From Tepidanaerobacteraceae bacterium (GTDB lineage: Bacteria > Bacillota > Thermosediminibacteria > Thermosediminibacterales > Tepidanaerobacteraceae), in contig JANLFP010000007.1 of NCBI GenBank assembly GCA_024655905.1, positions 1-64,000 of the forward strand: a stretch of DNA of 64,000 nucleotides. Reading direction: 5' to 3'. The translations under genes were made by a program, and so were the position numbers. This document shows positions 16,669 to 25,009 of this stretch, in pieces (the first letter of the stretch is position 1; each line of letters opens with the position of its first letter). The notes beneath the pieces are model-generated. The model was not told the origin of the DNA. It did no database searches and saw only the letters and a list, made by a program, of their open reading frames with translations.

Positions 16669-18118
16669 ATTTCACAACCTGAAATTTCACCGGTATTTCA
16701 ATGACATAGAAAAGGCCGCCGGCGATATTGAATCCATGTTGAAATCGGATTACCGGCTGTCAAAAAGGACTATCGCCTTATTGCTGTTGCAGGATGATGA
16801 GGAGATTAAGGCACTGGTAAAGAAAAAAGAAAAAAGTTTTGACGACATTGACAGCATAATAAAAAAAACGCGAGAATCCTGTCCGGAACCGCTTCAGTAT
16901 TTGATAATGCTAGAGCATCAGGGGAAAGTGGAGAAAATACTGAGAGAAGTAGTAAAAAATCATGAAAAAGAGGAATCTTCCATTGAACAATGGCTGGATA
17001 ATATAACAATCAGGCCTTTGACGGGCATCCCGATTCTCTTGCTCGTGCTGTATTTCGGATTATATAAGTTTGTAGGCCAGTTCGGCGCAGGAACTGTCGT
17101 CGACTTTATAGAGGGAAATATTTTCGAAGCATACGTAAACCCCTGGATAAACCGCTTGGTGGTTTCGCTGATTCCATATAAGCCTGTTCAAGAGCTGCTT
17201 GCTCTGGATTACGGCATAATAACTCTGGGCATCAGGTATGCGGTCGCTATTATACTGCCTATTGTAGGCACGTTTTTCCTGGTATTTTCCATTATTGAAG
17301 ATTCTGGGTATCTTCCCAGGCTGGCTCTTCTGGTTGACCGGACGTTTAAAGTCATCGGGTTGAACGGCAGGGCTGTGATACCTATGACTCTTGGATTCGG
17401 ATGCGATACCATGGCTACTCTTGTTTCCAGAACGCTGGAGACTAAGAGGGAAAGGATAATAGCAACGCTTCTTTTGGCGCTGGCAATCCCATGCTCGGCA
17501 CAGCTAGGAGTGATACTGGCGTTGCTTTCGGGAAGGCCCTATGCCATGGCGGTTTGGGTGGGATTTATATTTCTGGTATTCTTGCTGATAGGTTATCTCA
17601 GCGCCAAAATCCTGCCGGGAGAAAGACCGGATTTCTATATGGAAGTTCCACCGCTCAGGATTCCGAAATTAAACAACGTGCTTGAAAAGACTTTTTCCCG
17701 AATGCAGTGGTATTTTATCGAAATAGTCCCCATGTTTATCCTGGCCAGCGTATTAATATGGTTCGGAAAAATAACGGGCCTTTTTGACTTCATTATGAAT
17801 GCTCTTGCTCCGGTTATGAGCTCCATGGGATTGCCGAAAAAAGCTGCCGAAGCATTCCTGTTCGGCTTTTTCCGCAGAGATTATGGTGCAGCGGGGCTTT
17901 ATGATTTGCAAAAGAGCGGGGCGCTGAACGGAGTTCAAATGGTGGTTGCATCGGCCACTCTCACACTTTTTGTGCCGTGCATCGCCCAGTTTTCCATAAT
18001 GGTCAAGGAAAGGGGAATAAAAACCGCTCTTGCCATCGTGGGATTTATAATACCTTTTGCCTTTATCTCGGGTATTGCGCTAAACTGGATGTTGAATACC
18101 CTGGGGGTGGCATTATGA
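16646..18118 (+). CDS. feoB: FeoB membrane permease domain (split FeoB, C half)
   Basis: The 490-residue protein has a charged, helical N-terminal region of about 115 residues, equivalent to the guanine-nucleotide-dissociation-inhibitor/linker domain. The FeoB pore follows, with two Gate domains (…FSIIEDSGYLPRLALLVDRTFKVIGLNGRAVIPMTLGFGCDTMAT…; …FGFFRRDYGAAGLYDL…VPCIAQFSIMVKERG…). The GFGC and VPC cysteines line the proposed iron path. It has no G domain of its own. It overlaps the GTPase gene by 23 bp and the next small gene by 4 bp (ATGATG across the stop), so all are translated together. Confidence 0.93.
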   Translation: MVKKEQLEFHNLKFHRYFNDIEKAAGDIESMLKSDYRLSKRTIALLLLQDDEEIKALVKKKEKSFDDIDSIIKKTRESCPEPLQYLIMLEHQGKVEKILREVVKNHEKEESSIEQWLDNITIRPLTGIPILLLVLYFGLYKFVGQFGAGTVVDFIEGNIFEAYVNPWINRLVVSLIPYKPVQELLALDYGIITLGIRYAVAIILPIVGTFFLVFSIIEDSGYLPRLALLVDRTFKVIGLNGRAVIPMTLGFGCDTMATLVSRTLETKRERIIATLLLALAIPCSAQLGVILALLSGRPYAMAVWVGFIFLVFLLIGYLSAKILPGERPDFYMEVPPLRIPKLNNVLEKTFSRMQWYFIEIVPMFILASVLIWFGKITGLFDFIMNALAPVMSSMGLPKKAAEAFLFGFFRRDYGAAGLYDLQKSGALNGVQMVVASATLTLFVPCIAQFSIMVKERGIKTALAIVGFIIPFAFISGIALNWMLNTLGVAL

Positions 18119-18294
18119 TGAAATGCAGTTTTTGCGGATTCGAGTTTGATGAAAAATCGCTGGACTCGGCTTCCTGCAGAGGATGTCCCATGAGCGGGCG
18201 CTGCGGAAAAATCAAGTGCCCCCGATGCGGATTTGAGATGGTAAAGCCAAGCGGGTTCTTCAGGAAACTGTTTGGGAAGGAGAAGGTCGTATGA
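18115..18294 (+). CDS. small Cys-rich zinc-ribbon-like protein in feo operon
   Basis: The 59-residue protein carries three paired-cysteine motifs: CSFC near the N-terminus, CRGCPMSGRC in the middle and CPRC near residue 40, then a basic tail. This pattern would bind zinc or an Fe-S cluster. It overlaps feoB at its start and feoA at its stop (ATGA). The position is that of the FeoC-like or small Cys-rich proteins found in many feo operons, suggesting a role in regulation or assembly of the transporter. It is not a clear FeoC homologue. Confidence 0.75.
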   Translation: MMKCSFCGFEFDEKSLDSASCRGCPMSGRCGKIKCPRCGFEMVKPSGFFRKLFGKEKVV

Positions 18295-18533
18295 AGGCAT
18301 TGGACGAAAACGGAATTTCCCTTGTGGAACTGGAAGTCGGGGAGAAGGCGATAATCGCGGGCATAGAGGCAAAGGACAAAAAGAAAATGAGCAAGCTTTT
18401 GGCTCTGGGAGTGCTGCCGGGAATGAAAGTGAAATTATTGCAGAAGTTTCCATCATTCGTGTTTAAAGTTGGAAATACAAAAATCGCAGCGGATGAGTCG
18501 ATTTCGAGAAATATAATGGTAAGGAAGGACTAA
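18291..18533 (+). CDS. feoA: FeoA family protein
   Basis: The 80-residue protein is a single SH3-like FeoA domain (LVELEVGEKAIIAGIEAKDKKKMSKLLALGVLPGMKVKLLQ…VGNTKIAADESISRNIMVRK). FeoA is a cytoplasmic partner of FeoB required for ferrous iron uptake. The start overlaps the previous stop, with GGAGAAGG 5 nt upstream. It is the last gene of the operon; a terminator follows at once. In many operons feoA is first, so its last place is slightly unusual. Confidence 0.9.
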   Translation: MKALDENGISLVELEVGEKAIIAGIEAKDKKKMSKLLALGVLPGMKVKLLQKFPSFVFKVGNTKIAADESISRNIMVRKD

Positions 18534-18554
18534 AGGCCGGAATACCGGCCTTTT
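18532..18554. terminator. feo operon terminator
   Basis: AAAGGCCGG-AATA-CCGGCCTTTT is a perfect hairpin with flanking A- and T-runs. It serves both the feo operon and the convergent gene at 18559. Confidence 0.8.
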
Positions 18555-18558
18555 CCTT

Positions 18559-19572
18559 TTACTTTTTGGCTGATCGCAATCGCATCCCCGTTTCGATGGC
18601 CCTGAACAGCTCATCGCGCTCCAGCGGTTTAAATGGGGAGCCCGACCCGCCAGAAACCAGAATTTTGCTTTTATCCGCAGTAATTTTACCGATTATAGTT
18701 GCAGTAATGCCCTTTTCATTAAGGGCTTTGATTACCTTTTCGCCGTTATTTGTGCATATGAGCATGGAACCGCTTGAGATGAGGCCGAGAGGATCGATGC
18801 CGAAAAAGTCGCATATGGCGGCGGTTTCCGGTAAAACAGGGAGCTTTTCGGCATAAAGCTCCACTCCTGTGCCGGAAGCTTCGGCCACTTCGTAACACGC
18901 TCCAAAGAGGCCGCCCTCCGTTATGTCATGCATGGCCGTCACACCTGCCCTGGCGGCCGTAAGGCCGTCATGAATGACGCTTATTTTATCGATAAAACCC
19001 TGTGCTTTATGTAATTTTTCAGGAGGTATTCGGGCTTTCAAGACATCTTCGAAATCCGACGCCAGAATAGCTGTTCCTTCAAGGCCCAAAGCCTTTGTCA
19101 CTATGACAACGTCGCCGGGTTTTGCGCCGGAAGAAGTGACATATTCCTGCTTTTTTGCGATTCCTATGGCTGTGGAAGAAATAACAGGTTTCGTTACCGC
19201 CGGAGTAACCTCGCTATGGCCCCCCAGCACTTCTATGCCTATTCTTTCAGCGGCACTATGGATGCCTTCCATCAATTCTTTCAAAGCATCGTCGGCCGTA
19301 TTCGGAGGCAAGAGGAGGGTTGCAAGGATTCCGATGGGTTCGGCGCCGCAGGCAGCTATATCATTGCAGCAAACGAACACGGAAAGATAGCCGCTGTTTT
19401 TATCCGCACCGGTTATGGGGTCAGAGGATACCACCGCCACATGCTCGCCGAAATCTATAATGCTGCAGTCCTCTCCGAAGGAAGAATGGATAAGGACTTC
19501 CCTCCTGCTTTTGCCGAGAAAGGGATATACGGCTTTTTTCAATATTTCTGGTGGAACCTTGCCAATTTTCAA
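18559..19572 (-). CDS. AIR synthase-related protein (HypE/PurM superfamily)
   Basis: The 337-residue protein has both AIRS domains. The ATP-binding N-terminal half has GEDCSIIDFGEHVAVVSSDPITGA and NDIAACGAEPIGILATLLLP; the C-terminal half has GGHSEVTPAV, MHDITEGGLFGACYEVAEASG and SSGSMLIC. It resembles the HypE/ThiL/SelD family but lacks HypE's C-terminal PRIC cysteine and SelD's N-terminal Cys/Sec. It is therefore an uncharacterised AIRS-like ATP-dependent enzyme. It stands alone, convergent with feo. The start at 19572 follows GGGGGAAT, a moderate site. Confidence 0.8.
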   Translation of the reverse strand: MKIGKVPPEILKKAVYPFLGKSRREVLIHSSFGEDCSIIDFGEHVAVVSSDPITGADKNSGYLSVFVCCNDIAACGAEPIGILATLLLPPNTADDALKELMEGIHSAAERIGIEVLGGHSEVTPAVTKPVISSTAIGIAKKQEYVTSSGAKPGDVVIVTKALGLEGTAILASDFEDVLKARIPPEKLHKAQGFIDKISVIHDGLTAARAGVTAMHDITEGGLFGACYEVAEASGTGVELYAEKLPVLPETAAICDFFGIDPLGLISSGSMLICTNNGEKVIKALNEKGITATIIGKITADKSKILVSGGSGSPFKPLERDELFRAIETGMRLRSAKK

Positions 19573-19876
19573 TTGAATTCCCCCTAAATACTTTTCTTTA
19601 TCATTTATTGCAATTACCGGAAAGTCGATAAAAAAGCAAAAGAATGCAGTTTTAAACTCGCATTAACTTTTTTGCGATTATTATCAAACATAAAGAATGA
19701 AGAAAGATAATGACACATTTTTAATGATTAATATTATATCACTTTAATATTATTGCTGCCAATACCAATACATTTTTGAAAGCCATTATATCCGAATACA
19801 CATTTTCTACAACGGTTTATATTTCGGATGAATAGACGATTCTTTTGCTATCAGGCATGAATTCTGCAGCAAACCC
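19573..19876. other. intergenic region upstream of serS
   Basis: No gene is seen in this AT-rich stretch. It carries direct AT-runs only, and leads to the serS promoter at 19877. Confidence 0.5.
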
Positions 19877-19905
19877 TTGATTTTCTGAAAATTATTGGAT
19901 ATAAT
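19877..19905 (+). promoter_or_regulatory. serS promoter
   Basis: TTGATT at 19877-19882 and TATAAT at 19900-19905 are separated by 17 bp, upstream of the T-box leader. Confidence 0.65.
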
Positions 19906-19911
19906 ATGAGC

Positions 19912-20140
19912 ATAACATAGTATAAATATGATATTGCAAAATGCAATGCAGGGGAAAAGTAGGCAGCGGTTTTTTTAAGAGAGCCTGCGGCGGGTGCAAG
20001 CGGGCAAAAACCTTGCCGAATTCCGCCCCGAAGCAGCGTTTTTGAAGAGACGCCGGGCAATTTCCCGTTACGACGAAAAGATATAAATTAGGGTGGCAAC
20101 GCGGAATCCTCCGCCCCTTACGGGGCAGGAGGATTTTTTA
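19912..20140 (+). promoter_or_regulatory. T-box leader of serS
   Basis: The canonical T-box sequence AGGGTGGCAACGCGG is at 20090-20104. It is followed by a strong terminator (TCCTCCGCCCC-TTA-CGGGGCAGGAGGA with a T-run, about 20107-20138). Upstream are stem I elements, including AAGTAGGCAG, AGAGAGCCTGC and GGGTGCAAGCGGG. A TCC in the specifier-like segment GAATTCCGCC (about 20019-20028) would pair with a serine anticodon. Uncharged tRNA-Ser should bind and favour the antiterminator, allowing serS expression. Confidence 0.9.
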
Positions 20141-20176
20141 AGCAAAAAATAAAAGCTTATAAGGAGGATGAAACTC

Positions 20177-21454
20177 GTGCTGGATATTAAATTTATACGC
20201 CAGAATCCGGAAATAGTGAAAGAGGCCCTCAAAAAAAGGGGCATAGGAGCTGCATTCGACGATTTTATGAAAATGGATGAAGAAAAGCGAAACCTGCTCT
20301 TCGAGGTCGAAAAGCTCAAAAACATTAGAAATCAGGAGTCAGAGGAAATAGCAAGAAGGAAAAAGACGGGTGAAAACGTCGATGACCTCATCCTCAAAAT
20401 GAGGCAAGTATCCCAGAACATCAAGGAAATGGATGACAAAATAAACGCTCTGGAGGCAGAACTCCAGAAGATTCTTCTTACAATACCAAACATTCCAGAC
20501 GGCTCGGTGCCGGTTGGTAGAAGCGATGCAGACAACGTTGAGGTGCGCAGATGGGGGATTCCCAGGGCCTTTGATTTTGATTTCAAAGCTCACTGGGATA
20601 TAGGCGAGGCCCTGGACATCTTGGATTTCAACAGAGCGGGGAAAGTGACGGGGTCCAGATTTACGGTATATAAGGGGGCGGGTGCCCGCCTGGAAAGAGC
20701 CCTCATTAATTTCATGCTCAACCTCCACATAGAAAAACACGGTTATACAGAGATATTTCCTCCGTTCATAGTAAACAGAGACAGCATGACGGGCACAGGG
20801 CAGCTTCCCAAATTCGAAGAAGATGCGTTCAAGCTGTTCAACAATACGGACTATTTCCTCATCCCCACGGCAGAGGTGCCGGTGACTAATCTGCACCGGG
20901 AAGAGATTCTGGATAAAGATGCCCTGCCCATTTACTATGTGGCCTATAGCGGTTGTTTCAGAGCTGAAGCCGGTTCAGCGGGAAGGGACACCCGGGGTCT
21001 CATTAGACAGCACCAGTTCAACAAAGTTGAACTGGTAAAGTTCACCGAGCCGGAGACTTCCATGGATGAACTGGAAAAATTGACGAAAGATGCAGAGGAA
21101 GTTTTGCAATTGCTGGGGCTTCCATATCGTGTAGTAGCCCTCTGCACCGGTGACCTGGGCTTTTCATCGGCAAAAACCTATGACATTGAAGTTTGGATGC
21201 CCAGCTACAACCGTTATGTTGAGATTTCCTCCTGCAGCAATTTCAAGGATTATCAAGCCAGAAGGGCAAGAATACAGTATCGGCCGGCAAAGGGAGCAAA
21301 GCCGCAGTTTGTTCATACATTGAACGGTTCCGGCTTGGCTGTTGGCCGGACCACAGCGGCCATACTGGAGAATTACCAGCAGGCCGACGGCTCCGTGAAG
21401 ATACCCGAGGTTTTGCGAGATTACATGGGCGGAATGGAAAAAATAATCAGATGA
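20177..21454 (+). CDS. serS: seryl-tRNA synthetase
   Basis: The 425-residue class II synthetase is full length. I take the GTG at 20177 ([14 protein letters not shown], the usual SerRS start) because AAGGAGG is 9 nt upstream; the ATG at 20168 abuts that site. An N-terminal coiled-coil arm that grips the long variable arm of tRNA-Ser spans about residues 1-110. Motif 2 is seen as [21 protein letters not shown], and motif 3 in the segment ending [29 protein letters not shown] binds serine and ATP. Control is by the T-box. Confidence 0.96.
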   Translation: MLDIKFIRQNPEIVKEALKKRGIGAAFDDFMKMDEEKRNLLFEVEKLKNIRNQESEEIARRKKTGENVDDLILKMRQVSQNIKEMDDKINALEAELQKILLTIPNIPDGSVPVGRSDADNVEVRRWGIPRAFDFDFKAHWDIGEALDILDFNRAGKVTGSRFTVYKGAGARLERALINFMLNLHIEKHGYTEIFPPFIVNRDSMTGTGQLPKFEEDAFKLFNNTDYFLIPTAEVPVTNLHREEILDKDALPIYYVAYSGCFRAEAGSAGRDTRGLIRQHQFNKVELVKFTEPETSMDELEKLTKDAEEVLQLLGLPYRVVALCTGDLGFSSAKTYDIEVWMPSYNRYVEISSCSNFKDYQARRARIQYRPAKGAKPQFVHTLNGSGLAVGRTTAAILENYQQADGSVKIPEVLRDYMGGMEKIIR

Positions 21455-21540
21455 AGCTCGCTAAATATGGAAAAATAATTCAGTTGACAAACGCCGCTCA
21501 TCAATATAAAATAAAATAAATAATTTAAAAAATAACATAC

Positions 21541-21727
21541 CTTGCCTCGTTAGAGGTGCGGTAGAGGCGCGGTGCGCCATGAGTAACCTTTTGAGGCGGC
21601 AGCCGATGAAAAAGGCGAAGGGGGCCACCGCCGAAGCCCATATGCCGGCGGGCGAAAGGGCTGGGCCTGCATCGAACAGGTGCAGGACTGTCACTTAAGG
21701 TTCCCGAGCCTTAGGTGGAGCGCTATC
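21541..21727 (+). promoter_or_regulatory. lysine riboswitch (L box)
   Basis: Conserved L-box blocks occur in order: TAGAGGTGCGG at 21550, GAGTAACC at 21580, AAAAAGGCGAAGGGGGCC, CCGCCGAAGCCC, AGGGCTGGG, GGACTGTCACTT and the closing GTGGAGCGCTATC at about 21715-21727. Arrangement and spacing match the family well. Lysine binding should favour the terminator at 21770. No lysine biosynthesis or transport gene follows. Confidence 0.9.
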
Positions 21728-21755
21728 ACACTATTTTGGGAAGGAGGGGCACATT

Positions 21756-21788
21756 ATGCTTTTCTTTCGAAAAAAACGGCTGTGGTAG
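21756..21788 (+). CDS. 10-codon leader-like ORF (MLFFRKKRLW)
   Basis: A strong AAGGAGG site at 21741-21747 precedes ATG at 21756 with 8 nt spacing. The frame reads MLFFRKKRLW and stops inside the loop of the terminator hairpin. It lies between the lysine riboswitch and the terminator, so its translation would unfold the terminator stem. Two adjacent lysine codons and two arginine codons are suggestive but not enough to prove an attenuator peptide. It could also be a remnant of a lost gene's start. Confidence 0.4.
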   Translation: MLFFRKKRLW

Positions 21789-21810
21789 TATCCATTAGCC
21801 GTTTTTTTTA
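21770..21810 (+). terminator. lysine-riboswitch terminator
   Basis: AAAAACGGCT and AGCCGTTTTT are perfectly complementary, with a loop of about 15 nt, followed by eight or more T. This is the expression platform of the riboswitch. Confidence 0.8.
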
Positions 21811-21864
21811 ATATTATGTAATGATGTGAATTTTTTTAGCCAATAATTAAATGGGGTGGAAAAT

Positions 21865-22020
21865 ATGATGGAGCTTCCTATTTTAGACGAGGAAGGCATT
21901 GACGATTTTCTGGAAAAATTCAAGCAGGAGATGAATATAAATTTTAATCATAAAGATAGAGCCGAATTGTATGCCGATTATATTAAAAAGCTCATGTGGG
22001 TGGAAATAAACAAAAAATAG
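21865..22020 (+). CDS. small acidic protein, unknown (51 aa)
   Basis: ATG at 21865 (or 21868) is preceded by GGGGTGG. The product MMELPILDEEGIDDFLEKFK…KDRAELYADYIKKLMWVEINKK is amphipathic and acidic, without motifs. A strong terminator follows 3 bp after the stop. It is the only gene that transcription through the lysine riboswitch would reach. No family is recognised. Confidence 0.5.
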   Translation: MMELPILDEEGIDDFLEKFKQEMNINFNHKDRAELYADYIKKLMWVEINKK

Positions 22021-22022
22021 TT

Positions 22023-22054
22023 GAAAAGGCAGCGCTTTTACGCACTGCCTTTTC
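22023..22054. terminator. terminator after the 51-aa ORF
   Basis: AAAAGGCAGCGC…GCACTGCCTTTT forms a stem followed by TTTTT at 22062-22066. Confidence 0.65.
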
Positions 22055-22063
22055 GACTATTTT

Positions 22064-22255
22064 TTATAAATACGCTATTATGCTCCAAACCCTCTGGTCT
22101 TCCTGACCCAGGCGCCATACAGCTATGCCTCCCAGGTTGTATTCATTGACAACAACTAGTTTTGCGGAAAAACTGCGGGCATCTTCAAACCATACGATAT
22201 GCGCACTCCGTTGGTGGTATAAGAAAAGTTGATTCCTGAGCCTGTTCATCATAGG
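22064..22255 (-). pseudogene. fragment of a GH18 spore-wall glycosidase (YaaH/SleL-like C-terminus)
   Basis: The frame HIVWFEDARSFSAKL…VNEYNLGGIAVWRLGQED…VWSII is the hallmark C-terminal end of GH18 spore-cortex or spore-coat hydrolases. The preceding residues (FSYTTNGVR) are in another frame, and nothing else of the roughly 420-residue protein is present. It is a decayed remnant, next to the orphan riboswitch. Confidence 0.75.
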
Positions 22256-22322
22256 TTATAACAGCTCCGACAAAAAAAGACTTGCCCCGTATTGATTCTC
22301 TTTTAAGATTTCATGCTTATTC

Positions 22323-22351
22323 TTGATAATTGGCATAACCGGTTATATAAT
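22323..22351 (+). promoter_or_regulatory. amj promoter
   Basis: TTGATA at 22323-22328, a 17-bp spacer and TATAAT at 22346-22351 lie about 57 bp before the amj start codon. Confidence 0.65.
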
Positions 22352-22408
22352 ATGCAGAGGGGAAAAGAATTGGAGCACTTTGCCGAACATTTGGAAATGG
22401 GGTAGAGT

Positions 22409-23209
22409 ATGGAAAGATTGTTGATTGTAATACTTTTTACAGCAACCATCCATATGGTTGACACTCTCTCTTATTCGGTGAGACTGGCGGGAATCAGGAC
22501 TAAAAGGCTTGCCATGGCTATCTCTCTTTTTAATATCATCGTACTCGTGTCCAGAACCGCTAATATGATACAGGCGCCGCTGCTCGGAAGCATAGTGGAC
22601 AGGGCTATAAATGAAGGGGACACCGTATTTTTGCTGCATGATTTCCGATGGATAATAGCCGCGGCGACCATGGGCAGCATTCTGGGGGCTGCTCTCATAC
22701 CGAGTTTTGTGGTAATTTTTTCCAAAGGGATATTGAAGCTTGAGACCGCGGGTTCCATACCGCAACTGCTGGGCATGGTAATATTTCAGAATCCAATGCA
22801 AAAAATAAGAAAAAGCATCAAAAAACCGGCATTGTCGCTGCTTAGAGAATTGACACCGGAGAAAATACCGCCCACGTTCCTGGTTTTGAACCTTATCATA
22901 ACCTCCATATCCACCATAGGAGTGCTTGCAGCCATATATGCAGGAGCGCTGGTGCCGCAATACAGGATAACTGCGAGTCAGCTTTCGGGGATTATAAATG
23001 GCGCCGCAACCATACTCCTGGCCGTTGTGGTGGACCCTCAAGCGGCGATTATAACGGACCAAACGCTTCAGGGATTGAGAGAAAGAAAAGAAGCCAATAC
23101 AATGGTGGCGTTCCTGGTAGGCGGCAAAATTCTCGGCACCCTGCTCAGCCAATTAATATTTTTGCTTGCAGCGAAAGCGGTGGTTATTATTACAAAAACA
23201 ATAGCATAA
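22409..23209 (+). CDS. amj: lipid II flippase, Amj family
   Basis: The 266-residue membrane protein has about six transmembrane helices and opens with MERLLIVILFTATIHMVDTLSYSVRLAGIRTKRLAMAISLFN, the recognisable N-terminus of Amj (Bacillus subtilis YdaH). LVSRTANMIQAPLLG and the C-terminal LVGGKILGTLLSQLIF also fit. Amj is an alternative to MurJ that moves lipid-linked peptidoglycan precursor across the membrane, and in B. subtilis it is induced by envelope stress. The gene is monocistronic, with its own promoter and a terminator straight after. Confidence 0.9.
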   Translation: MERLLIVILFTATIHMVDTLSYSVRLAGIRTKRLAMAISLFNIIVLVSRTANMIQAPLLGSIVDRAINEGDTVFLLHDFRWIIAAATMGSILGAALIPSFVVIFSKGILKLETAGSIPQLLGMVIFQNPMQKIRKSIKKPALSLLRELTPEKIPPTFLVLNLIITSISTIGVLAAIYAGALVPQYRITASQLSGIINGAATILLAVVVDPQAAIITDQTLQGLRERKEANTMVAFLVGGKILGTLLSQLIFLLAAKAVVIITKTIA

Positions 23210-23214
23210 GACGC

Positions 23215-23241
23215 AAAAAAGCGGGGATGACCCCGCTTTTT
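23215..23241. terminator. bidirectional terminator
   Basis: AAAAAGCGGGG-ATGA-CCCCGCTTTTT separates amj from the convergent permease gene. Confidence 0.85.
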
Positions 23242-23247
23242 GCAAAT

Positions 23248-24639
23248 TTACATCAAAAACAGCACTCCTACGATTGTCGATACAATCATGCCTATGACTA
23301 CAGGAATAAAATTCTTTCTCACCAGCTCCAGCACGGGCACGCCTACAATGCCTGCGACAGCCACCAGAGAGCTCCATGCTATGATGGTGCCTCCGCCTGA
23401 CCATATGGCGCCGATTTGCCCGATGGAAGCAAGAGTTGCGGCTACGGCCTGATTTCCTCCGGCCATGGCACCGGCCAGAGTCCCTGTCATGGGAAGACCT
23501 GAAAAACCGGAGCCATCCAGGCCGGTAATGATGCCCAGTATCAGCATTCCGAAGGCCGACAGGAATCCCTGCGGAGGAATGGCCTGAGCCAGCATTTTGC
23601 CGATATCGAAAAGGTAGCCGGGCGCCCCTTCGCCCATTATTTTCACCACTGCTTCGGGATTTCCCAGGAAGAAGAACCCTGCAATTGGGAGTATCTGACC
23701 CATTACCTTGAAGGCGAATACCAGACCGTCGGTCAAATGATCCGCAATCTTATCGAGCCCCTGTACGCCTTCGACGAGCAGCGTTGCCACCGTCATGATG
23801 AGAATGGCGGTCCCGCCCAGGAGGGCCGATGCATCTCCTCCCTTTATATCAAAGGCAAACATTGCAAATACCACTGCCGCCATGGATAATATTAAAAGCC
23901 ATACAAGGAAAGGAGCGTAAGCTTCGCCTTTCTTTTCCCTGGCCTGGACCTGCATGGCGGGGTGCAGATCGTCGGAAGCGGCGACTTCCCTAACGCCTTC
24001 TGACTGAAACCGTGCGATATCTTTTTGCATCATAAAGTAAGCAATAATAATGGCTACTATACCCGTTGTCAGAGAAAGAATTGCTACATGGCTGGTTACC
24101 AGCGGAACCGGTATTCCGGCGGCTTTGGCTGAAAGACCGGGAGCGCCTTGAATCACCATATCTCCAGAAAGTGCCATTCCCTGACCTGCAAGAGCGAGGG
24201 CCACGGCACCCGCCATAGGAGGCAAACCGGCTTTAACCGCAGCCGGAACGAGCAAAGCGCCAATCAATGGTACCGCGGGTGTCGGCCAGAAGAAAAGAGA
24301 AATTACATATGTGGAAACAATAATTACGATGTAACTTATCAATGGCGATACCATAAGCTTTTTTAGCGGTGCCACCAGCAATTCGTCCGCTCCGGTTACG
24401 CTGAGGGATTTTAACATTGCCACCATGAGGCCTATTATAACAAAGATGCTGCCCAATTCCGAAAGAGCCGCTATATTGGCATTGAACACAGTGGTTACAG
24501 CGCCTACCAGAGAACCCTTAAATAAGAAGCCGATCAAAAAAGTGGAAACGATACACGGAATAAGAACATTACGCCGAAAAATCATGGTCAAAACGACAAC
24601 AAGAGTTCCCAAAGCATAAATCCAGTGTGCGAGAGTCAT
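23248..24639 (-). CDS. multi-spanning permease, ion-transporter superfamily (substrate unknown)
   Basis: The 463-residue protein is strongly hydrophobic with about 11-12 transmembrane segments. Two half-repeats each contain a re-entrant-loop-like motif: FFWPTPAVPLIGALLVPAAVKAG in the first half and GLDGSGFSGLPMTGTLAGAM in the second. This two-fold layout with GxxP loops is seen in CitMHS/GntP/TRAP-DctM-like carriers. A charged cytosolic loop (…QSEGVREVAASDDL…) joins the halves. The substrate is probably a carboxylate or similar anion. A Fur-box-like site lies 150 bp upstream, but it may belong to the divergent DoxX gene. Confidence 0.7.
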   Translation of the reverse strand: MTLAHWIYALGTLVVVLTMIFRRNVLIPCIVSTFLIGFLFKGSLVGAVTTVFNANIAALSELGSIFVIIGLMVAMLKSLSVTGADELLVAPLKKLMVSPLISYIVIIVSTYVISLFFWPTPAVPLIGALLVPAAVKAGLPPMAGAVALALAGQGMALSGDMVIQGAPGLSAKAAGIPVPLVTSHVAILSLTTGIVAIIIAYFMMQKDIARFQSEGVREVAASDDLHPAMQVQAREKKGEAYAPFLVWLLILSMAAVVFAMFAFDIKGGDASALLGGTAILIMTVATLLVEGVQGLDKIADHLTDGLVFAFKVMGQILPIAGFFFLGNPEAVVKIMGEGAPGYLFDIGKMLAQAIPPQGFLSAFGMLILGIITGLDGSGFSGLPMTGTLAGAMAGGNQAVAATLASIGQIGAIWSGGGTIIAWSSLVAVAGIVGVPVLELVRKNFIPVVIGMIVSTIVGVLFLM

Positions 24640-25009
24640 GTTTTTCCTCCTTATGTTTTTTTATTTGGTTTAATAATTGTTATATTGTTAAGCTACATTT
24701 TTCCCACCTCCTCATCATAGATGAGCAATATATATTAATATTCGACATATCTTTATTTTTTTCCTCTTTTTAATAAAAAAAATTTACATTCTCATATGAG
24801 AATGATAATCTATATTGAATCAAATTCAAATACAAATACAAACGCAACCTGCCGCTTTTCCATGATAAATAAATCTTTATGCTCTGGTTAAAATATAAAA
24901 AGGCTTTCTTATATTGGCTAAGCAATTAAACAATCATAAAAAACAGGCAGATTTTCTTTAATTGATGTTTCAGGAAAGTATTGCATATAAAAAATGGGAG
25001 GAAATACGC
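24640..25009. other. divergent intergenic region
   Basis: No gene is evident in this AT-rich stretch between two divergent genes. It contains one Fur-box-like palindrome (24788-24810). A TTG/ATG at 24962-24965 lies in frame with the DoxX gene but has no ribosome-binding site. Confidence 0.55.
24788..24810. promoter_or_regulatory. Fur-box-like operator
   Basis: TTCTCATATGAGAATGATAATC has overlapping palindromes (ATTCTCATATGAGAAT) and the GAGAATGATAATC half typical of Fur sites, very close to the operators of the feo operon. It lies between the permease and the DoxX-like gene. Confidence 0.6.

Noticed and set aside
17935-18456. 173-codon frame antisense to the end of feoB and the following small genes
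   Set aside because: It crosses three well-supported overlapping genes on the other strand and has no family resemblance.
18559-19572. Identification as selenophosphate synthetase or HypE
   Set aside because: The N-terminal Cys/Sec of SelD and the C-terminal Cys of HypE are absent; only the AIR-synthase fold is supported.
22343-23152. 269-codon frame antisense to amj
   Set aside because: The Tyr/His/Arg-rich product is typical of the reverse frame of a membrane protein; amj itself has promoter, ribosome-binding site and terminator.
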